The notes: generated by a model from the sequence alone, not told the origin. A stretch of DNA of 58,844 nt from Clostridia bacterium (GCA_017504605.1 JAFVQW010000001.1:1-58844), one strand, 5' to 3'; counted from the first letter of the stretch, positions 33,263-41,965 are shown. Translations and numbers: made by a program.

Positions 33263-33279
33263 TTGCTTTACCCCCTCTT

Positions 33280-33939
33280 TTAGTTAAACGGATCGGGGTC
33301 GGTCTTGTTCTCGGTATCGACTCCCTCATAATCCTTAAGCGCCATTCCGCAGCCGTCGCACATATCGTCGCAGACGTTGCAATCTACACCGTTCTCTACG
33401 CATATACCGTCATCGTTCTTCTCGTGCGTGTCGGCGTGAGGCGCCTTAGCACCGAGATAGAAGCTCGGTCCCTTTACTCCGCAGCCGTGAGAGCAGGTCG
33501 AGCTGTACTCGTAGCCGTGAGTACAGTCGGGCTCACCGATGAGAGTCTCCTCGCTCGGAATTTCCTGCCAATCGTGGCCAAGCGCCGAGCCGTATCTGCC
33601 CGCCTCACTCTCCGAGGAAAGCGCTCCGCATATGCGGCAGGTCTTCTTATGAAGCGCCGCGCTCGTACAGGTAGCGGGAGCGACGAGTGTCTCGTCACTT
33701 ACCGAGGTCAAAACCCAGTCGTGACCGCGCATAGCCGTGCTTGTAAAGGTGGCGGTGCCGCGAAGGCCGCACTTAATGCAGCTCTCGTAATACACGTAAG
33801 GTGTCTCACAGTCACCCTTTACACAAATATAAACCGCGCTCTCAACCTTTCCATACTCGTGCTTGCATTCCTTCTTGCAGGCAACGAAAGAGCCCAAAAC
33901 AAGGCTTATTACGAGCACTGTCAAAATTAACTTTTTCAT
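33280..33939 (-). CDS. Cys-rich putative lipoprotein
   Basis: A 219-residue exported protein with a hydrophobic signal ending SFVAC (Cys21 likely lipidated, though the lipobox is not ideal). The body has repeated CxxC-type pairs (ESCIKCGLRG, KTCRICGALS, DCNVCDDMCDGCGM) each followed by GHDW-like turns, giving about three zinc-ribbon-like or disulfide-linked repeats. The tail is acidic. I do not recognise a defined family; similar repeats occur in exported proteins of gut Clostridia. It is the first gene of a two-gene unit with the exported deacetylase. Confidence 0.75.
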   Translation of the reverse strand: MKKLILTVLVISLVLGSFVACKKECKHEYGKVESAVYICVKGDCETPYVYYESCIKCGLRGTATFTSTAMRGHDWVLTSVSDETLVAPATCTSAALHKKTCRICGALSSESEAGRYGSALGHDWQEIPSEETLIGEPDCTHGYEYSSTCSHGCGVKGPSFYLGAKAPHADTHEKNDDGICVENGVDCNVCDDMCDGCGMALKDYEGVDTENKTDPDPFN

Positions 33940-34027
33940 CGCTTTAAAATACCCTTTCTGTCAGTTTAATCGGGCGGCAGCTTATACCGACACCGAAAAA
34001 AGCAGGTGAAAATATATGTACAGCCTA

Positions 34028-34056
34028 ATTATATCACTAAAGGAACAAAAAGTAAA
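34028..34056 (-). promoter_or_regulatory. Promoter of the lipoprotein-deacetylase pair
   Basis: Minus-strand TTTACT (34056-34051), 17-nt spacer, TATAAT (34033-34028). Confidence 0.65.
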
Positions 34057-34114
34057 TAAGAAATCCCCATTTTTGCAAAATATATTAAATATATACAAAA
34101 GCTTTTGGTGAGAA

Positions 34115-35296
34115 CTACCTTTTTCGTTCTCTGTGGAAAAGGCGCGCGAGGAAGGTTCTCTTAACCTTCATAGCACTCTTCGGGCAAAACTCCTGACAGC
34201 AGAAGCAGCGTATGCACTCCGAGCGGTCTATCCTCGCCTTCCCGTCCTCTATAGCTATCGCCTTTGCGGGGCAGATGCGCGCGCACACGCCACAGCCGAC
34301 GCACATGGATTTTACAAGAGCGGGACGGGTCTTAAGTATCTCGCCCGCTATTTTGCCGAAGAGGCGCTTTATGGGATTTTTACCGTTTCCGCTGAACTCA
34401 AGCGAGCGGCGCTCGACAACGTGCTCGAAATTTTCAACCGCGAGGCCCTCTCGGGAGCCGAGCACCGTAAGGCCGTCGGCGCTCTCGGGTATCAGGTCGC
34501 GGCGCAGAGCCGCCTCGAGAGTCGGAACGTCGGAGACCGTGAGGCCGATAAGGCTCGCCGCGAGCAAATCGAGGTTGTGCGGCGAGTGTGAGGCAAGAAG
34601 AAATCCCATTTTGCGCGGAGTGCCCGCCGTGGGACCGTTGCCCTCCATACCGATAACGGCATCGGCAATCGAGAGGGTGGGGTGAAAATACTCGTCAAGG
34701 TCGAGCAGCATATCGGCAAAGTCCTCGTAGCGAGGGAAGCGGTAGTGATACTCGGGCTTGATAACTCCCGGAATTACGCCGAACATATTCTTGGCCGCGC
34801 AGGACATGCTCATCATTCCGTGGCTCTTAAGCTTACAAAAATTTATTATAAGGTCGGCGTTGTCGAGATAGGAGGTATAGGTGAAGTTATGTAAAACCCT
34901 CGCACCCTCAAAATACGCCGTCGACTCAGAAAAATCGCGATTAAGCTTGGCTCCGTGCTCCTCTACGGCACTAACACCCGAGACGTTATATACCCTGCCG
35001 ACGAATGCGGCGTTGTAAAGCCCCCCGGGACTGTCACCGACAACCACCTCGGCGCCGCGCTCGACCAGCATATCGCACAGTGCCGAGAGCAGCACGGGAT
35101 GGGTCGTTGCCGCCTCCTCGGGCTTCATCGCAGATACGAGGTTGGCCTTAATTACCACCCTCATTCCTTCCTTTATAAAGTCGAGCCCGCCGATTTTCGA
35201 CAACAGCTCGGTGAGTGCCTCTCGCGCTTCACGCTCATCATAGTTCCCCAGCGGTACTATCGACACGGGGTCGGTCTTCTTATAATAATTTGACAT
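34115..35296 (-). CDS. DUF362 protein with C-terminal 2x[4Fe-4S] ferredoxin domain
   Basis: A 393-residue protein. Residues 1-300 are a DUF362 domain (VVIKANLVSAMKPEEAATTH, VVVGDSPGGLYNA, LINFCKLKSHGMMSMSCAAK). The C-terminal 65 residues hold two ferredoxin clusters, CVGCGVCARICP and CIRCFCCQEFCP. Such proteins are expected to take part in anaerobic electron transfer, but no reaction is established. AAAGGAG precedes the ATG. It follows the GDSL hydrolase by 9 bp and is part of the same transcript. Confidence 0.92.
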   Translation of the reverse strand: MSNYYKKTDPVSIVPLGNYDEREAREALTELLSKIGGLDFIKEGMRVVIKANLVSAMKPEEAATTHPVLLSALCDMLVERGAEVVVGDSPGGLYNAAFVGRVYNVSGVSAVEEHGAKLNRDFSESTAYFEGARVLHNFTYTSYLDNADLIINFCKLKSHGMMSMSCAAKNMFGVIPGVIKPEYHYRFPRYEDFADMLLDLDEYFHPTLSIADAVIGMEGNGPTAGTPRKMGFLLASHSPHNLDLLAASLIGLTVSDVPTLEAALRRDLIPESADGLTVLGSREGLAVENFEHVVERRSLEFSGNGKNPIKRLFGKIAGEILKTRPALVKSMCVGCGVCARICPAKAIAIEDGKARIDRSECIRCFCCQEFCPKSAMKVKRTFLARLFHRERKR

Positions 35297-35305
35297 TTTT
35301 CTCCT

Positions 35306-36370
35306 TTATTTTCCGAGAGCTTTTTTCAGGACGGGAATTATCGCCCGCGCCATACTCATAAATCCGAGGTCGGTCGGGTACACGCCGTCAACCGTTCCGC
35401 CGTCAAGCACGTCGCTCATAAGCTCGGGGCCGTCTATGAAATAGACGTTCTCATCCCCCGCGGCAAGCGCCGCCTCATAGGTCGCTCTTACTATACCCGA
35501 GCGCCTTTGTTCAATCTCATACCTGTAATATCTGGGCTTCGGCATAATGATTATAGGCAGCGTGGGCTGTGCCGCCCTTATAATATCAAAGAAGGGCTTA
35601 TGCGTTCTCTCGAGGTCCTCGGGTGTCGTCGCATTGTGGTCGTAATCGTAAACAAATGCTGACATTTTAAGCGAGGAAATATACTCCGCCAAAACGGTCT
35701 CCCCCTTTGCACTTCCCGAGAAGCCGAGGTTCACGTAATTCGTACCGAGCTCTCTGGCAATTATATTCTCGTAGCACATACCGGGGCGCGAGGCACAGCC
35801 ACCCTGTGTTATCGACGAGCCGTAATATACGACCGGGGGCTCGACCGCGTAGTCGGGCGGGGGAAGAAGGGTGCTCCCCTCCTTAAGTCCCACGTACATT
35901 TTATTGACGTCGTTATACAGGGGCATATTGATTGTGACGGTGCGCATGGCGGCAAAATCGCCCGAGAAGTCGTATACGCCGTCGAAGCCGTCCGAAAAAT
36001 TCATAGGCGGAGAGAAGGTCTTAGCATATCTCTCTCCCTCTCCGAAATTAACGTACATATCAAGTCCCGCGGTGGCGGTATATGTCATATGAGGAACCGC
36101 CTCGCGAGCGGGAGATATAACCTTAACGGCAACGTAGGGGCTGTCGGTAACGAAGCGCACCCTTCCTCCCGCGGTATTCCTCGCGAGCACGCCGACGTTA
36201 CCGTCAATCGTCCCCGAGGCAACCTCGGCAGGTAATCTGCGGTAGCACTCGCCGTCGTGCCACACGCCGTATACTTTAAACGGCTCGACGTCTATGCTAC
36301 GGTAGACGAGCCCGTCTCTTTTGATGCTCGTCTCGATTTTAAAATTGCTGTCTATATCCGAAATCCGCAT
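35306..36370 (-). CDS. SGNH/GDSL hydrolase with altered catalytic His
   Basis: A 354-residue two-domain esterase. The N-terminal beta domain carries the GxDLY-type motif TAGLDMYVNF, and the C-terminal domain has block I VYYGSSITQGG (catalytic Ser185/186) and block III-like YVNLGFSGSAKGE. At the end the usual DxxH reads D328-G-V-Y331 in VDGVYPTDLGF: the catalytic His is Tyr (codon TAC, one transition from CAC). The gene may therefore be impaired, use another His, or have changed function. No signal peptide is present. It is the first gene of the pair with DUF362, with GAGGA before the ATG. Confidence 0.87.
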   Translation of the reverse strand: MRISDIDSNFKIETSIKRDGLVYRSIDVEPFKVYGVWHDGECYRRLPAEVASGTIDGNVGVLARNTAGGRVRFVTDSPYVAVKVISPAREAVPHMTYTATAGLDMYVNFGEGERYAKTFSPPMNFSDGFDGVYDFSGDFAAMRTVTINMPLYNDVNKMYVGLKEGSTLLPPPDYAVEPPVVYYGSSITQGGCASRPGMCYENIIARELGTNYVNLGFSGSAKGETVLAEYISSLKMSAFVYDYDHNATTPEDLERTHKPFFDIIRAAQPTLPIIIMPKPRYYRYEIEQRRSGIVRATYEAALAAGDENVYFIDGPELMSDVLDGGTVDGVYPTDLGFMSMARAIIPVLKKALGK

Positions 36371-36409
36371 TCTGTCCTCACGTTTTAATTAAATATTTAT
36401 TATGCTCTC

Positions 36410-36438
36410 ATTTTACACTATATAGGGGGAAAAGTCAA
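36410..36438 (-). promoter_or_regulatory. Promoter of the GDSL-DUF362 pair
   Basis: Minus-strand TTGACT (36438-36433), 17-nt spacer, TAAAAT (36415-36410). It is divergent from the rsmG promoter 28 bp away. Confidence 0.75.
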
Positions 36439-36465
36439 TCGCTTTTCCTTTTTTTCTTAAGCAAC

Positions 36466-36494
36466 TTGACAAGCGGCGGGTTTCGGGATAAAAT
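36466..36494 (+). promoter_or_regulatory. Promoter of rsmG
   Basis: TTGACA (36466-36471), 17-nt spacer, TAAAAT (36489-36494). Confidence 0.8.
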
Positions 36495-36521
36495 ATACTT
36501 ACAACACACGGAGGTTCAAAT

Positions 36522-37259
36522 ATGCCTATCGATAAGAATTCATTCACGAGCGAGCTTACGCGCGTTTTTTCGCTTAACGGACTTTCGCGCCTGCTCTCGG
36601 TTAAAAAGAGCGAAGCCCTCTACACCCTCACCGTGAGAATGCTCGAGGAGAACGAGAAATATAATCTGACGGCGATTACCGATGTCGACAAAATCATATT
36701 AAACCATTATGCAGACTGCGCTACGCTCGCCGAGAGGCTCCCGAAGGGAGCAAAAATCGCAGATATAGGCTGCGGTGCGGGCTTTCCCTCTCTGCCCGTG
36801 GCAATACTGCGCGAGGACGTCACGGTGACGGCAATCGACTCGACTGCGAAGCGCGTAGCCTACGTTGAGGAAAGCGCGAGGCTCCTCGGGCTTAAAAATC
36901 TCACGGCCGTCACAATGCGCGCCGAGGACGGAGGGCAAAGTCCCGAGTACCGCGAGAAATTCGACGTCGTAACTGCTCGCGCGGTTGCCGAGCTCAGAAT
37001 TCTTGCCGAGCTGTGTCTTCCCTATGCCAAGATCGGCGGTGAATTTATCGCTATGAAGGGCAAGAACGCCAGAGCCGAGCTCGCCTCGGCGAAGCGCGCA
37101 CTCGCAATACTCGGTGCGCGGGACGTAAAAATCGAGGATATTACCCTCGTCGGCGGCGAGGAGCCCTGCACCCACCCGCTTATTTCGGCGGTGAAGCGCG
37201 AGCGCTGTCCTGCGGAATACCCCCGCCCCTACGCTAAAATTTCAAAGAAGCCCTTATGA
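36522..37259 (+). CDS. rsmG: 16S rRNA (guanine527-N7)-methyltransferase
   Basis: A 245-residue SAM-dependent enzyme that methylates G527 of 16S rRNA. The family markers are NEKYNLTAITDVDKIILNHY, the SAM motif IADIGCGAGFPSLP, VTAIDSTAKRVAYVEE and VTARAVAELRILAELCLPYA. ACGGAGG precedes the ATG. In many Firmicutes rsmG neighbours mnmG and the parA-parB/noc genes; here an HTH-only ParB-like gene follows. Confidence 0.95.
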   Translation: MPIDKNSFTSELTRVFSLNGLSRLLSVKKSEALYTLTVRMLEENEKYNLTAITDVDKIILNHYADCATLAERLPKGAKIADIGCGAGFPSLPVAILREDVTVTAIDSTAKRVAYVEESARLLGLKNLTAVTMRAEDGGQSPEYREKFDVVTARAVAELRILAELCLPYAKIGGEFIAMKGKNARAELASAKRALAILGARDVKIEDITLVGGEEPCTHPLISAVKRERCPAEYPRPYAKISKKPL

Positions 37260-37375
37260 TTTGGTGCGCCGACTTATGCGTTAAGATTTCGCGTAAGCGG
37301 CGCACTCGACCTTTTATACGCTTTTTCCACACGCCCCCCGTGTTAAAATATAAGCGAATGGGGGGAGTGGCATTT

Positions 37376-37849
37376 ATGAATATGTTTGACGAGGCAAGAG
37401 CGATTAGGGGAACGATGGAGCTGTGTCACCTTACGCAAAAGGATATGGCAAGGCAGCTCGGCGTAAGTCAATCCTACGTCGCGAACAAGCTACGGCTTTT
37501 AAACTTCTCGGAGGCACTGCAAGAAAAAATAGCAAAAAGCGGCATCAGCGAGCGTCACGCGCGTGCAATTCTCCGTCTCACCGACGAGGCTATGCAGGAC
37601 AGAATTCTGTCCGCCGTCACCGACCGCGCTCTCACGGTCAGGGAGTGCGAGGCACTCGTCAGCCTTGAGGTCGAGGCACGCGCGCCCGAGATAATAGGCC
37701 GTGCGGTCGCGGGAGAGCGCATCGACACCTTCCGCCGCACGCTCAGTGGCTGTATCGATACGCTGCGCTCCTTTGGTGTAGGCGTTACCGAGCGACAGAG
37801 CTATTACGGCGAGAAGCTGTATATAACGCTTTGTATCGAAAATCCTTAA
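37376..37849 (+). CDS. ParB/Noc-like protein with only the HTH part
   Basis: A 157-residue protein whose N-terminal part is the ParB helix-turn-helix: ELCHLTQKDMARQLGVSQSY, VANKLRLLNFSE, ISERHARAILRL. The N-terminal ParB/Srx nucleotide-binding domain, with its GERRxRA box, is missing, and no remnant is readable in the 116 bp upstream. It begins with its own ATG behind GGGGGGAG, so it is probably a real short gene, not a broken one. Position behind rsmG is the usual place of noc/parB. It could bind parS-like sites without CTP-driven clamping. Function is uncertain. Confidence 0.75.
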   Translation: MNMFDEARAIRGTMELCHLTQKDMARQLGVSQSYVANKLRLLNFSEALQEKIAKSGISERHARAILRLTDEAMQDRILSAVTDRALTVRECEALVSLEVEARAPEIIGRAVAGERIDTFRRTLSGCIDTLRSFGVGVTERQSYYGEKLYITLCIENP

Positions 37850-37859
37850 GGCAAAAAAA

Positions 37860-37902
37860 GGCCGTCTCAAATGCTCATCGGCATTTGAGACGGCCCCTTT
37901 TA
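37860..37902. terminator. Bidirectional terminator
   Basis: A 15-bp stem (37860-37874 with 37881-37895, core GCCGTCTCAAATGC) flanked by A and T runs separates the ParB-like gene from the convergent coiled-coil gene. Confidence 0.92.
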
Positions 37903-37911
37903 TTATATAGT

Positions 37912-40086
37912 TTACTTCAGGTCCTCAAGTATTACCTTGGTTATTCCGAGGCCGCCGTTTCCGATTGCCTTGATAATCTTAACGAGAAGCTCTCCCTCCT
38001 CGCTCGGCATCTTGAGAATTTCGAGGTTTATCGTGTTGTTATCCTGCGGATAAGCCTTCATATGTATATGAACGTTTTCCTTGTTCTCCTTAACGAGCGT
38101 TTCCTCAACTATAGACTGTATGCTCTTTATAACGTTGACGTCGATAGCACGGCGGAACAGCAGCTTCGCCTGCTTCGACATATAACTTTTCTGCGGTGCT
38201 GCGGGGCGTGCGGCCTCTCTCGCGGCTCTCTCGGCCGCCTCGGCACGAAGCCTCTCAAGCTCGGTGCGGCGCTCCTCCTCGGCGCGAAGGCGTGCCTCCG
38301 CCTCCTCTCTCGCGGCCCTCTCGGCCTCGAGGCGCACAAGTGCCTCCCTCTCCTCACGAAGACGGCGCTCGGCATCAATGCGGCGCTGCTCCTCTACTGC
38401 AAGGCGTGCCGCCTCGGCAAGCCTCTCGCGCTCCTTGGCCTCCTCCTCGGCGCGTGCCTGCATCTCGCGGCGAATACGCTCCTCCTCTGCGGCTCTGGCC
38501 TCGCGCTCCATTCTCTCGCGTGCCTCTTTCTCTGCACGGATGCGCTCCTCTTCGAGTCGCTGCTCCTCCGCGGCGCGTGCCGCGGCGGCAAGACGCTCGT
38601 TCTCGGCGCGAAGACGGTTAAGCTCCTCCTCTGCACGAAGACGTGCGGCAGCCTCGTATTCAAGACGTACCTTAGCCTCAATCTCGGCGCGTATGCGCTC
38701 CTCACGAAGACGTGCAACCTCCTCGTCCGCCTCACGGCGTGCGCGCTCCTCTGCGGCACGGAGTGCCTCGGACATATCGGGAACGTCATCTTCCTTTATA
38801 TTTTCCTCGGGCTCTTCCTCGAAGAGCTCGATTTCACCGCCTGCCTCGGGCTCAGCCTCTGCCTCTTCCTCTATCTTTTCGGGCTCATCATAGAGCTCGA
38901 ATTCCACAGGCTCGTCCTCTCTCTCCTCATCGAAGAGCTCTATCTCGGGCTCGGCCTCTGTCTCTTCGGGCTCGTCAAAGAGCTCGAATTCCACGGGCTC
39001 GTCCTCTGCCTTCTCGTCGAAGAGCTCTATCTCGGGCTCCTCTGCCTCGGGCTCCTCGGTGATGCCGAGCGCGGCGCGGGCCATCTGCATAGCACGCTCG
39101 AACTCATCACTCGTCGATACCTCGGGCTCCGCGGCGGGTGCGGGAGCAGCCGTAACGCCGAGAAGCTCGGCGAGCTTATCCGTTACCTCGTCTCTCTCGA
39201 CGGCGGGTGTCGGCTCCTCTACCTTAACAAGCTCGCCGCGGCGAAGCGCACGCTTTATAAGCTCGCGCCATTCGGTAACGGTACGCTTACCCATAGCCGC
39301 CTGGTATTTATCGGGGTTAGCACTGCAAAGGAAGCGGTATTCCTTCTCTCTTATCTTCTGCGAGACGTCCTCGCCAAGCTCAAACTCCACCGAGCCCTCG
39401 CCGATATGGTCGGACACGGTGTACGAGGGAGCGTCGAGCGCCGTCCATTTTACCCAGAAGTCGCGGGGCTGACAGCCCTTATCGGTCATAAGAAGACGGC
39501 GGTAGGTGACGTTCTCCGAGGTGTGCTCCATATAGGTCCCGGGGGCAAAAATCATCTCAAGCTCAATGGAGCTTGCAGAGAAGCCGTCAACGCCGAGAGC
39601 GCGGCAGAGCCTCTTCTCTATCGCGCGTACAAGAGCATCGATGAAGGTCTGCGAATACTTGCCGGAAAGGAAGGTCGGGTCATTCGCCGTGGTATGTATC
39701 TTTATCCCGAGAGCCCCCTCCTCGTAGTCAATGGCACGGCCCGCGAGCTTGTCCGCAAGCCCCTCGGGCACATTCGCAGCGAGAGCAAAATCGATATTTC
39801 CCTCGCCGACGTAGGCGTAAGGGATACCGTCCTTGAAGCTCTTATTTACACTCCATTTAATCCACTCGGTGCTCGAGCCGTCCTCGGTCCTCACGGTCAG
39901 GGGGTAATACCATACTCCGTCAACAAGAAGATTATCGGCTATATAGTCCTCGTACATAACGATGCCAAGAAGCCCGTCCCCGTACTTTTCATTAAGGATA
40001 GGCAAAAGCACCTCGTTCACGCACTCGGTAAAGCGGTCGGTCAGCGTATCGGCTACCACCTTGTTATGTAAAAGGTCTACTGTCAC
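37912..40086 (-). CDS. Large acidic-repeat and coiled-coil protein of unknown function
   Basis: A 724-residue cytoplasmic protein in four parts: a folded N-terminal region (about 1-320, with GKYSQTFIDALVRAIEKRL); an acidic linker of near repeats built on EPEIELFDE and EPVEFELFDEPE (about 345-430); a highly charged Ala/Glu/Arg coiled coil (about 440-645, AEEERIRREMQARAEEEAKE type); and a small C-terminal domain (about 660-724, LFRRAIDVNVIKSIQSIVEE). The GTG at 40086 is chosen because AAGGAGG lies 8 nt upstream. Weak TTGCTT-N17-TAAAAT sequences precede it. No signal peptide or membrane helix. It resembles a scaffold or cytoskeletal linker; I know no named family. Confidence 0.75.
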   Translation of the reverse strand: MTVDLLHNKVVADTLTDRFTECVNEVLLPILNEKYGDGLLGIVMYEDYIADNLLVDGVWYYPLTVRTEDGSSTEWIKWSVNKSFKDGIPYAYVGEGNIDFALAANVPEGLADKLAGRAIDYEEGALGIKIHTTANDPTFLSGKYSQTFIDALVRAIEKRLCRALGVDGFSASSIELEMIFAPGTYMEHTSENVTYRRLLMTDKGCQPRDFWVKWTALDAPSYTVSDHIGEGSVEFELGEDVSQKIREKEYRFLCSANPDKYQAAMGKRTVTEWRELIKRALRRGELVKVEEPTPAVERDEVTDKLAELLGVTAAPAPAAEPEVSTSDEFERAMQMARAALGITEEPEAEEPEIELFDEKAEDEPVEFELFDEPEETEAEPEIELFDEEREDEPVEFELYDEPEKIEEEAEAEPEAGGEIELFEEEPEENIKEDDVPDMSEALRAAEERARREADEEVARLREERIRAEIEAKVRLEYEAAARLRAEEELNRLRAENERLAAAARAAEEQRLEEERIRAEKEARERMEREARAAEEERIRREMQARAEEEAKERERLAEAARLAVEEQRRIDAERRLREEREALVRLEAERAAREEAEARLRAEEERRTELERLRAEAAERAAREAARPAAPQKSYMSKQAKLLFRRAIDVNVIKSIQSIVEETLVKENKENVHIHMKAYPQDNNTINLEILKMPSEEGELLVKIIKAIGNGGLGITKVILEDLK

Positions 40087-40216
40087 GGTAAAATCCTCCT
40101 TGTATTCGGGGTGCACCCCTTATATATGTTATACTCTGCTTTTATTTTAACATAGCTTTTTTGAAAAAGCAATGTTTTTCTGTCGAAAGCTCAAAAAATT
40201 TTGGCAAAATAAGGCT

Positions 40217-40250
40217 CGGGCTCGGTACACGCAGGTACCGAGCCCGATTT
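40217..40250. terminator. Strong hairpin after the KDPG aldolase gene
   Basis: A 12-bp stem (40217-40228 with 40235-40246, core GGGCTCGGTAC) has TTTTT on the plus side and a weaker CCTTATTTTG tail on the minus side. It lies between two minus-strand genes, so it should act on the aldolase's upstream neighbour-free transcript end or on readthrough into it from the coiled-coil promoter region. Confidence 0.6.
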
Positions 40251-40257
40251 TTCCCTT

Positions 40258-41223
40258 TTACTTCTGTACAAGGTGAACGGCGAAGCCGCAAATCTCGTCC
40301 TTGAAATATACGAACTTAGGCTTACCGCTCTTGTCGTCGTAGGTCATAGTGCTCTTGTCGAACTCGAAGCCCATACGCTCGAAATATGCAACCGCACGGT
40401 CAACGAAGTTGGTACGAATGGCGATGTGGCCGTGCTTACCGGGGCCGCGACCCATCATAAACTCGAACGCCTCGCCCGCAAATACCGACTTGCTCGTCTC
40501 GCGGGTAGGCATACCGAACATCATCTCGAAGAGCTTCGCTCCGCGCTTCGCCTCCTCGGCGCTGTCGTTGTTTATGCCCATATGCACGAACTCAAGTCCG
40601 AGCATGGTCTTAACCGCATTCTTGGTAAGCGCGGTAATCTCGTCCCACTTCTTCTCCTTGACGAGCTCGTCCTTTACCATAAACGAGCCGCCGCAGGCAA
40701 CTATCTTGCCAAACTTAAGGTAGTCGAGAAGATTGTCGGCGCTGATGCCGCCTGTAGGCATAAAGGTAAGCTGACCGTAGGGAGCGGCCATAGCCTTAAG
40801 CATCTTAAGACCGCCCGCCGCCTCTGCGGGGAAGAACTTAACGGTGGTGAGCCCGAGCTCGAGCGCCGCCTCGATGTCGGAGGGGTTGGAGCAGCCGGGG
40901 AGCATAGTCACGCCCTTCGAGAGCGCGTATGCGGTAACCTTGGGATTAAGACCGGGGGAAACGAGGAACTTCGAGCCCGCCGCGATTGCCGCGTCAACCT
41001 GCTCGGTGGTAAGTACGGTTCCCGCACCCACGAGCATCTCGGGATATGCCTCGGTAATATTTTTAATAGCCTCAGCCGCGCACTTGGTTCTGAAGGTTAT
41101 CTCGGCAGCGGGAAGTCCGCCGTCGATAAGCGCCTTTGCAAGCGGCACTGCATCATCGGGGTTCTCGATTTTAATAACCGGAATAAGTCCGATGGAATAA
41201 AGCTCGTTCATCATGCTGTTCAT
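40258..41223 (-). CDS. eda: KDPG/KHG aldolase fused to a VOC (glyoxalase-like) domain
   Basis: A 321-residue protein. Residues 5-212 are a 2-keto-3-deoxy-6-phosphogluconate aldolase: Glu41 and Arg45 in AAEITFRT, GAGTVLTTEQVD, SPGLNP and the Schiff-base Lys129 in TTVKFFPAEAAGG. Residues 213-321 are a vicinal oxygen chelate domain (FVHMGINNDSAEEAKRGAKL, GKHGHIAIRTNFVDRAVAYF), of unknown role in the fusion. The aldolase yields pyruvate and glyceraldehyde-3-phosphate, the last step of the uronate route whose early genes (kduI, kduD, GH88) lie at the right edge. AAAGGAG precedes the ATG. Confidence 0.92.
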   Translation of the reverse strand: MNSMMNELYSIGLIPVIKIENPDDAVPLAKALIDGGLPAAEITFRTKCAAEAIKNITEAYPEMLVGAGTVLTTEQVDAAIAAGSKFLVSPGLNPKVTAYALSKGVTMLPGCSNPSDIEAALELGLTTVKFFPAEAAGGLKMLKAMAAPYGQLTFMPTGGISADNLLDYLKFGKIVACGGSFMVKDELVKEKKWDEITALTKNAVKTMLGLEFVHMGINNDSAEEAKRGAKLFEMMFGMPTRETSKSVFAGEAFEFMMGRGPGKHGHIAIRTNFVDRAVAYFERMGFEFDKSTMTYDDKSGKPKFVYFKDEICGFAVHLVQK

Positions 41224-41258
41224 TGAGTAAAGCTCCTTTGGTTTGGTTTTATGAGTAT

Positions 41259-41287
41259 ATTATACAATAGTGCGGCTTTATCAACAA
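41259..41287 (-). promoter_or_regulatory. Promoter of the aldolase gene
   Basis: Minus-strand TTGTTG (41287-41282), 17-nt spacer, TATAAT (41264-41259). Confidence 0.7.
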
Positions 41288-41368
41288 TTGCAAAAATTGA
41301 CACGGGAATTGTAAATATTAACCTTATATCCGTTAAGCACAAGGTTTTCCAAAATACCTGCCGCCGCC

Positions 41369-41397
41369 TTGACACGGGCGAGAAAATATTGTATAAT
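41369..41397 (+). promoter_or_regulatory. Consensus promoter of the winged-helix/addB unit
   Basis: TTGACA (41369-41374), 17-nt spacer, TATAAT (41392-41397): both hexamers are perfect. Confidence 0.85.
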
Positions 41398-41428
41398 AAT
41401 TCTAATAAATTAGAATTTGAGGTGCGAA

Positions 41429-41965
41429 ATGGAGAGAAAAAAGCTTGCCGTCATAACAGACGACGAACGTCTTTTTCATAAAATACGTCTGCTCGTATCC
41501 GACGTGCTGGAGACGGTGCGGGAGAGCGACGAGGCAAGCCTTACCGTCTCTGACCTGCGCTGCCGCCCCGCCCCCTCGGGGAGCATCACGCTCGGCCGAG
41601 GCGGAGATTTCCAAATCCCCCCGCCCCTCGCCGCCCTGCGCGCGAGAATTCTCGAGAGGCTCTCCGGTGAGGAATGCCCGCGCATACGCCTCTCAAGCGA
41701 CGGCTCGCTCCTGCGCTTCGGCGAGAGGACCGTGCGTCTGACCGATACCGAGCTCAGGCTCCTTCGGGCACTGCTTTTCGCCGACGGCTTCGTCAGCCGC
41801 GAGCAGCTCCTTCACGAGGTGTTTGGTGAGGGAGCCGACGGCGGGCTTCTTAACGTCTACGTCCATTACCTGCGCGAGAAGCTCGAGGGCGACGGCGTGC
41901 GAGTAATTATTTCCTCGAGAAAAGAGGGCTATAAAATCGATGAAAGGTTTAAGGTGAACGCCTGA
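41429..41965 (+). CDS. OmpR-type winged-helix regulator with degenerate receiver
   Basis: A 178-residue protein. The C-terminal ~95 residues are a Trans_reg_C winged helix: RFGERTVRLTDTELRLLRAL, SREQLLHEVFGEGADGGLLN and YVHYLREKLEGDGVRVIISS. The N-terminal ~80 residues start like a receiver (LAVITDDERLFHKIRLLVSD) but are too short and show no phospho-Asp in the expected place, so control by phosphorylation is unlikely. GAGG precedes the ATG at 41429. It overlaps addB by 1 nt (TGATG), so the two are translationally coupled. No histidine kinase is present. Confidence 0.8.
   Translation: MERKKLAVITDDERLFHKIRLLVSDVLETVRESDEASLTVSDLRCRPAPSGSITLGRGGDFQIPPPLAALRARILERLSGEECPRIRLSSDGSLLRFGERTVRLTDTELRLLRALLFADGFVSREQLLHEVFGEGADGGLLNVYVHYLREKLEGDGVRVIISSRKEGYKIDERFKVNA

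Noticed and set aside
37831-40071. A 746-codon plus-strand frame
   Set aside because: It mirrors the charged codons of the acidic coiled-coil gene as a Leu-rich low-complexity product. The minus-strand gene has AAGGAGG and clear domain structure.
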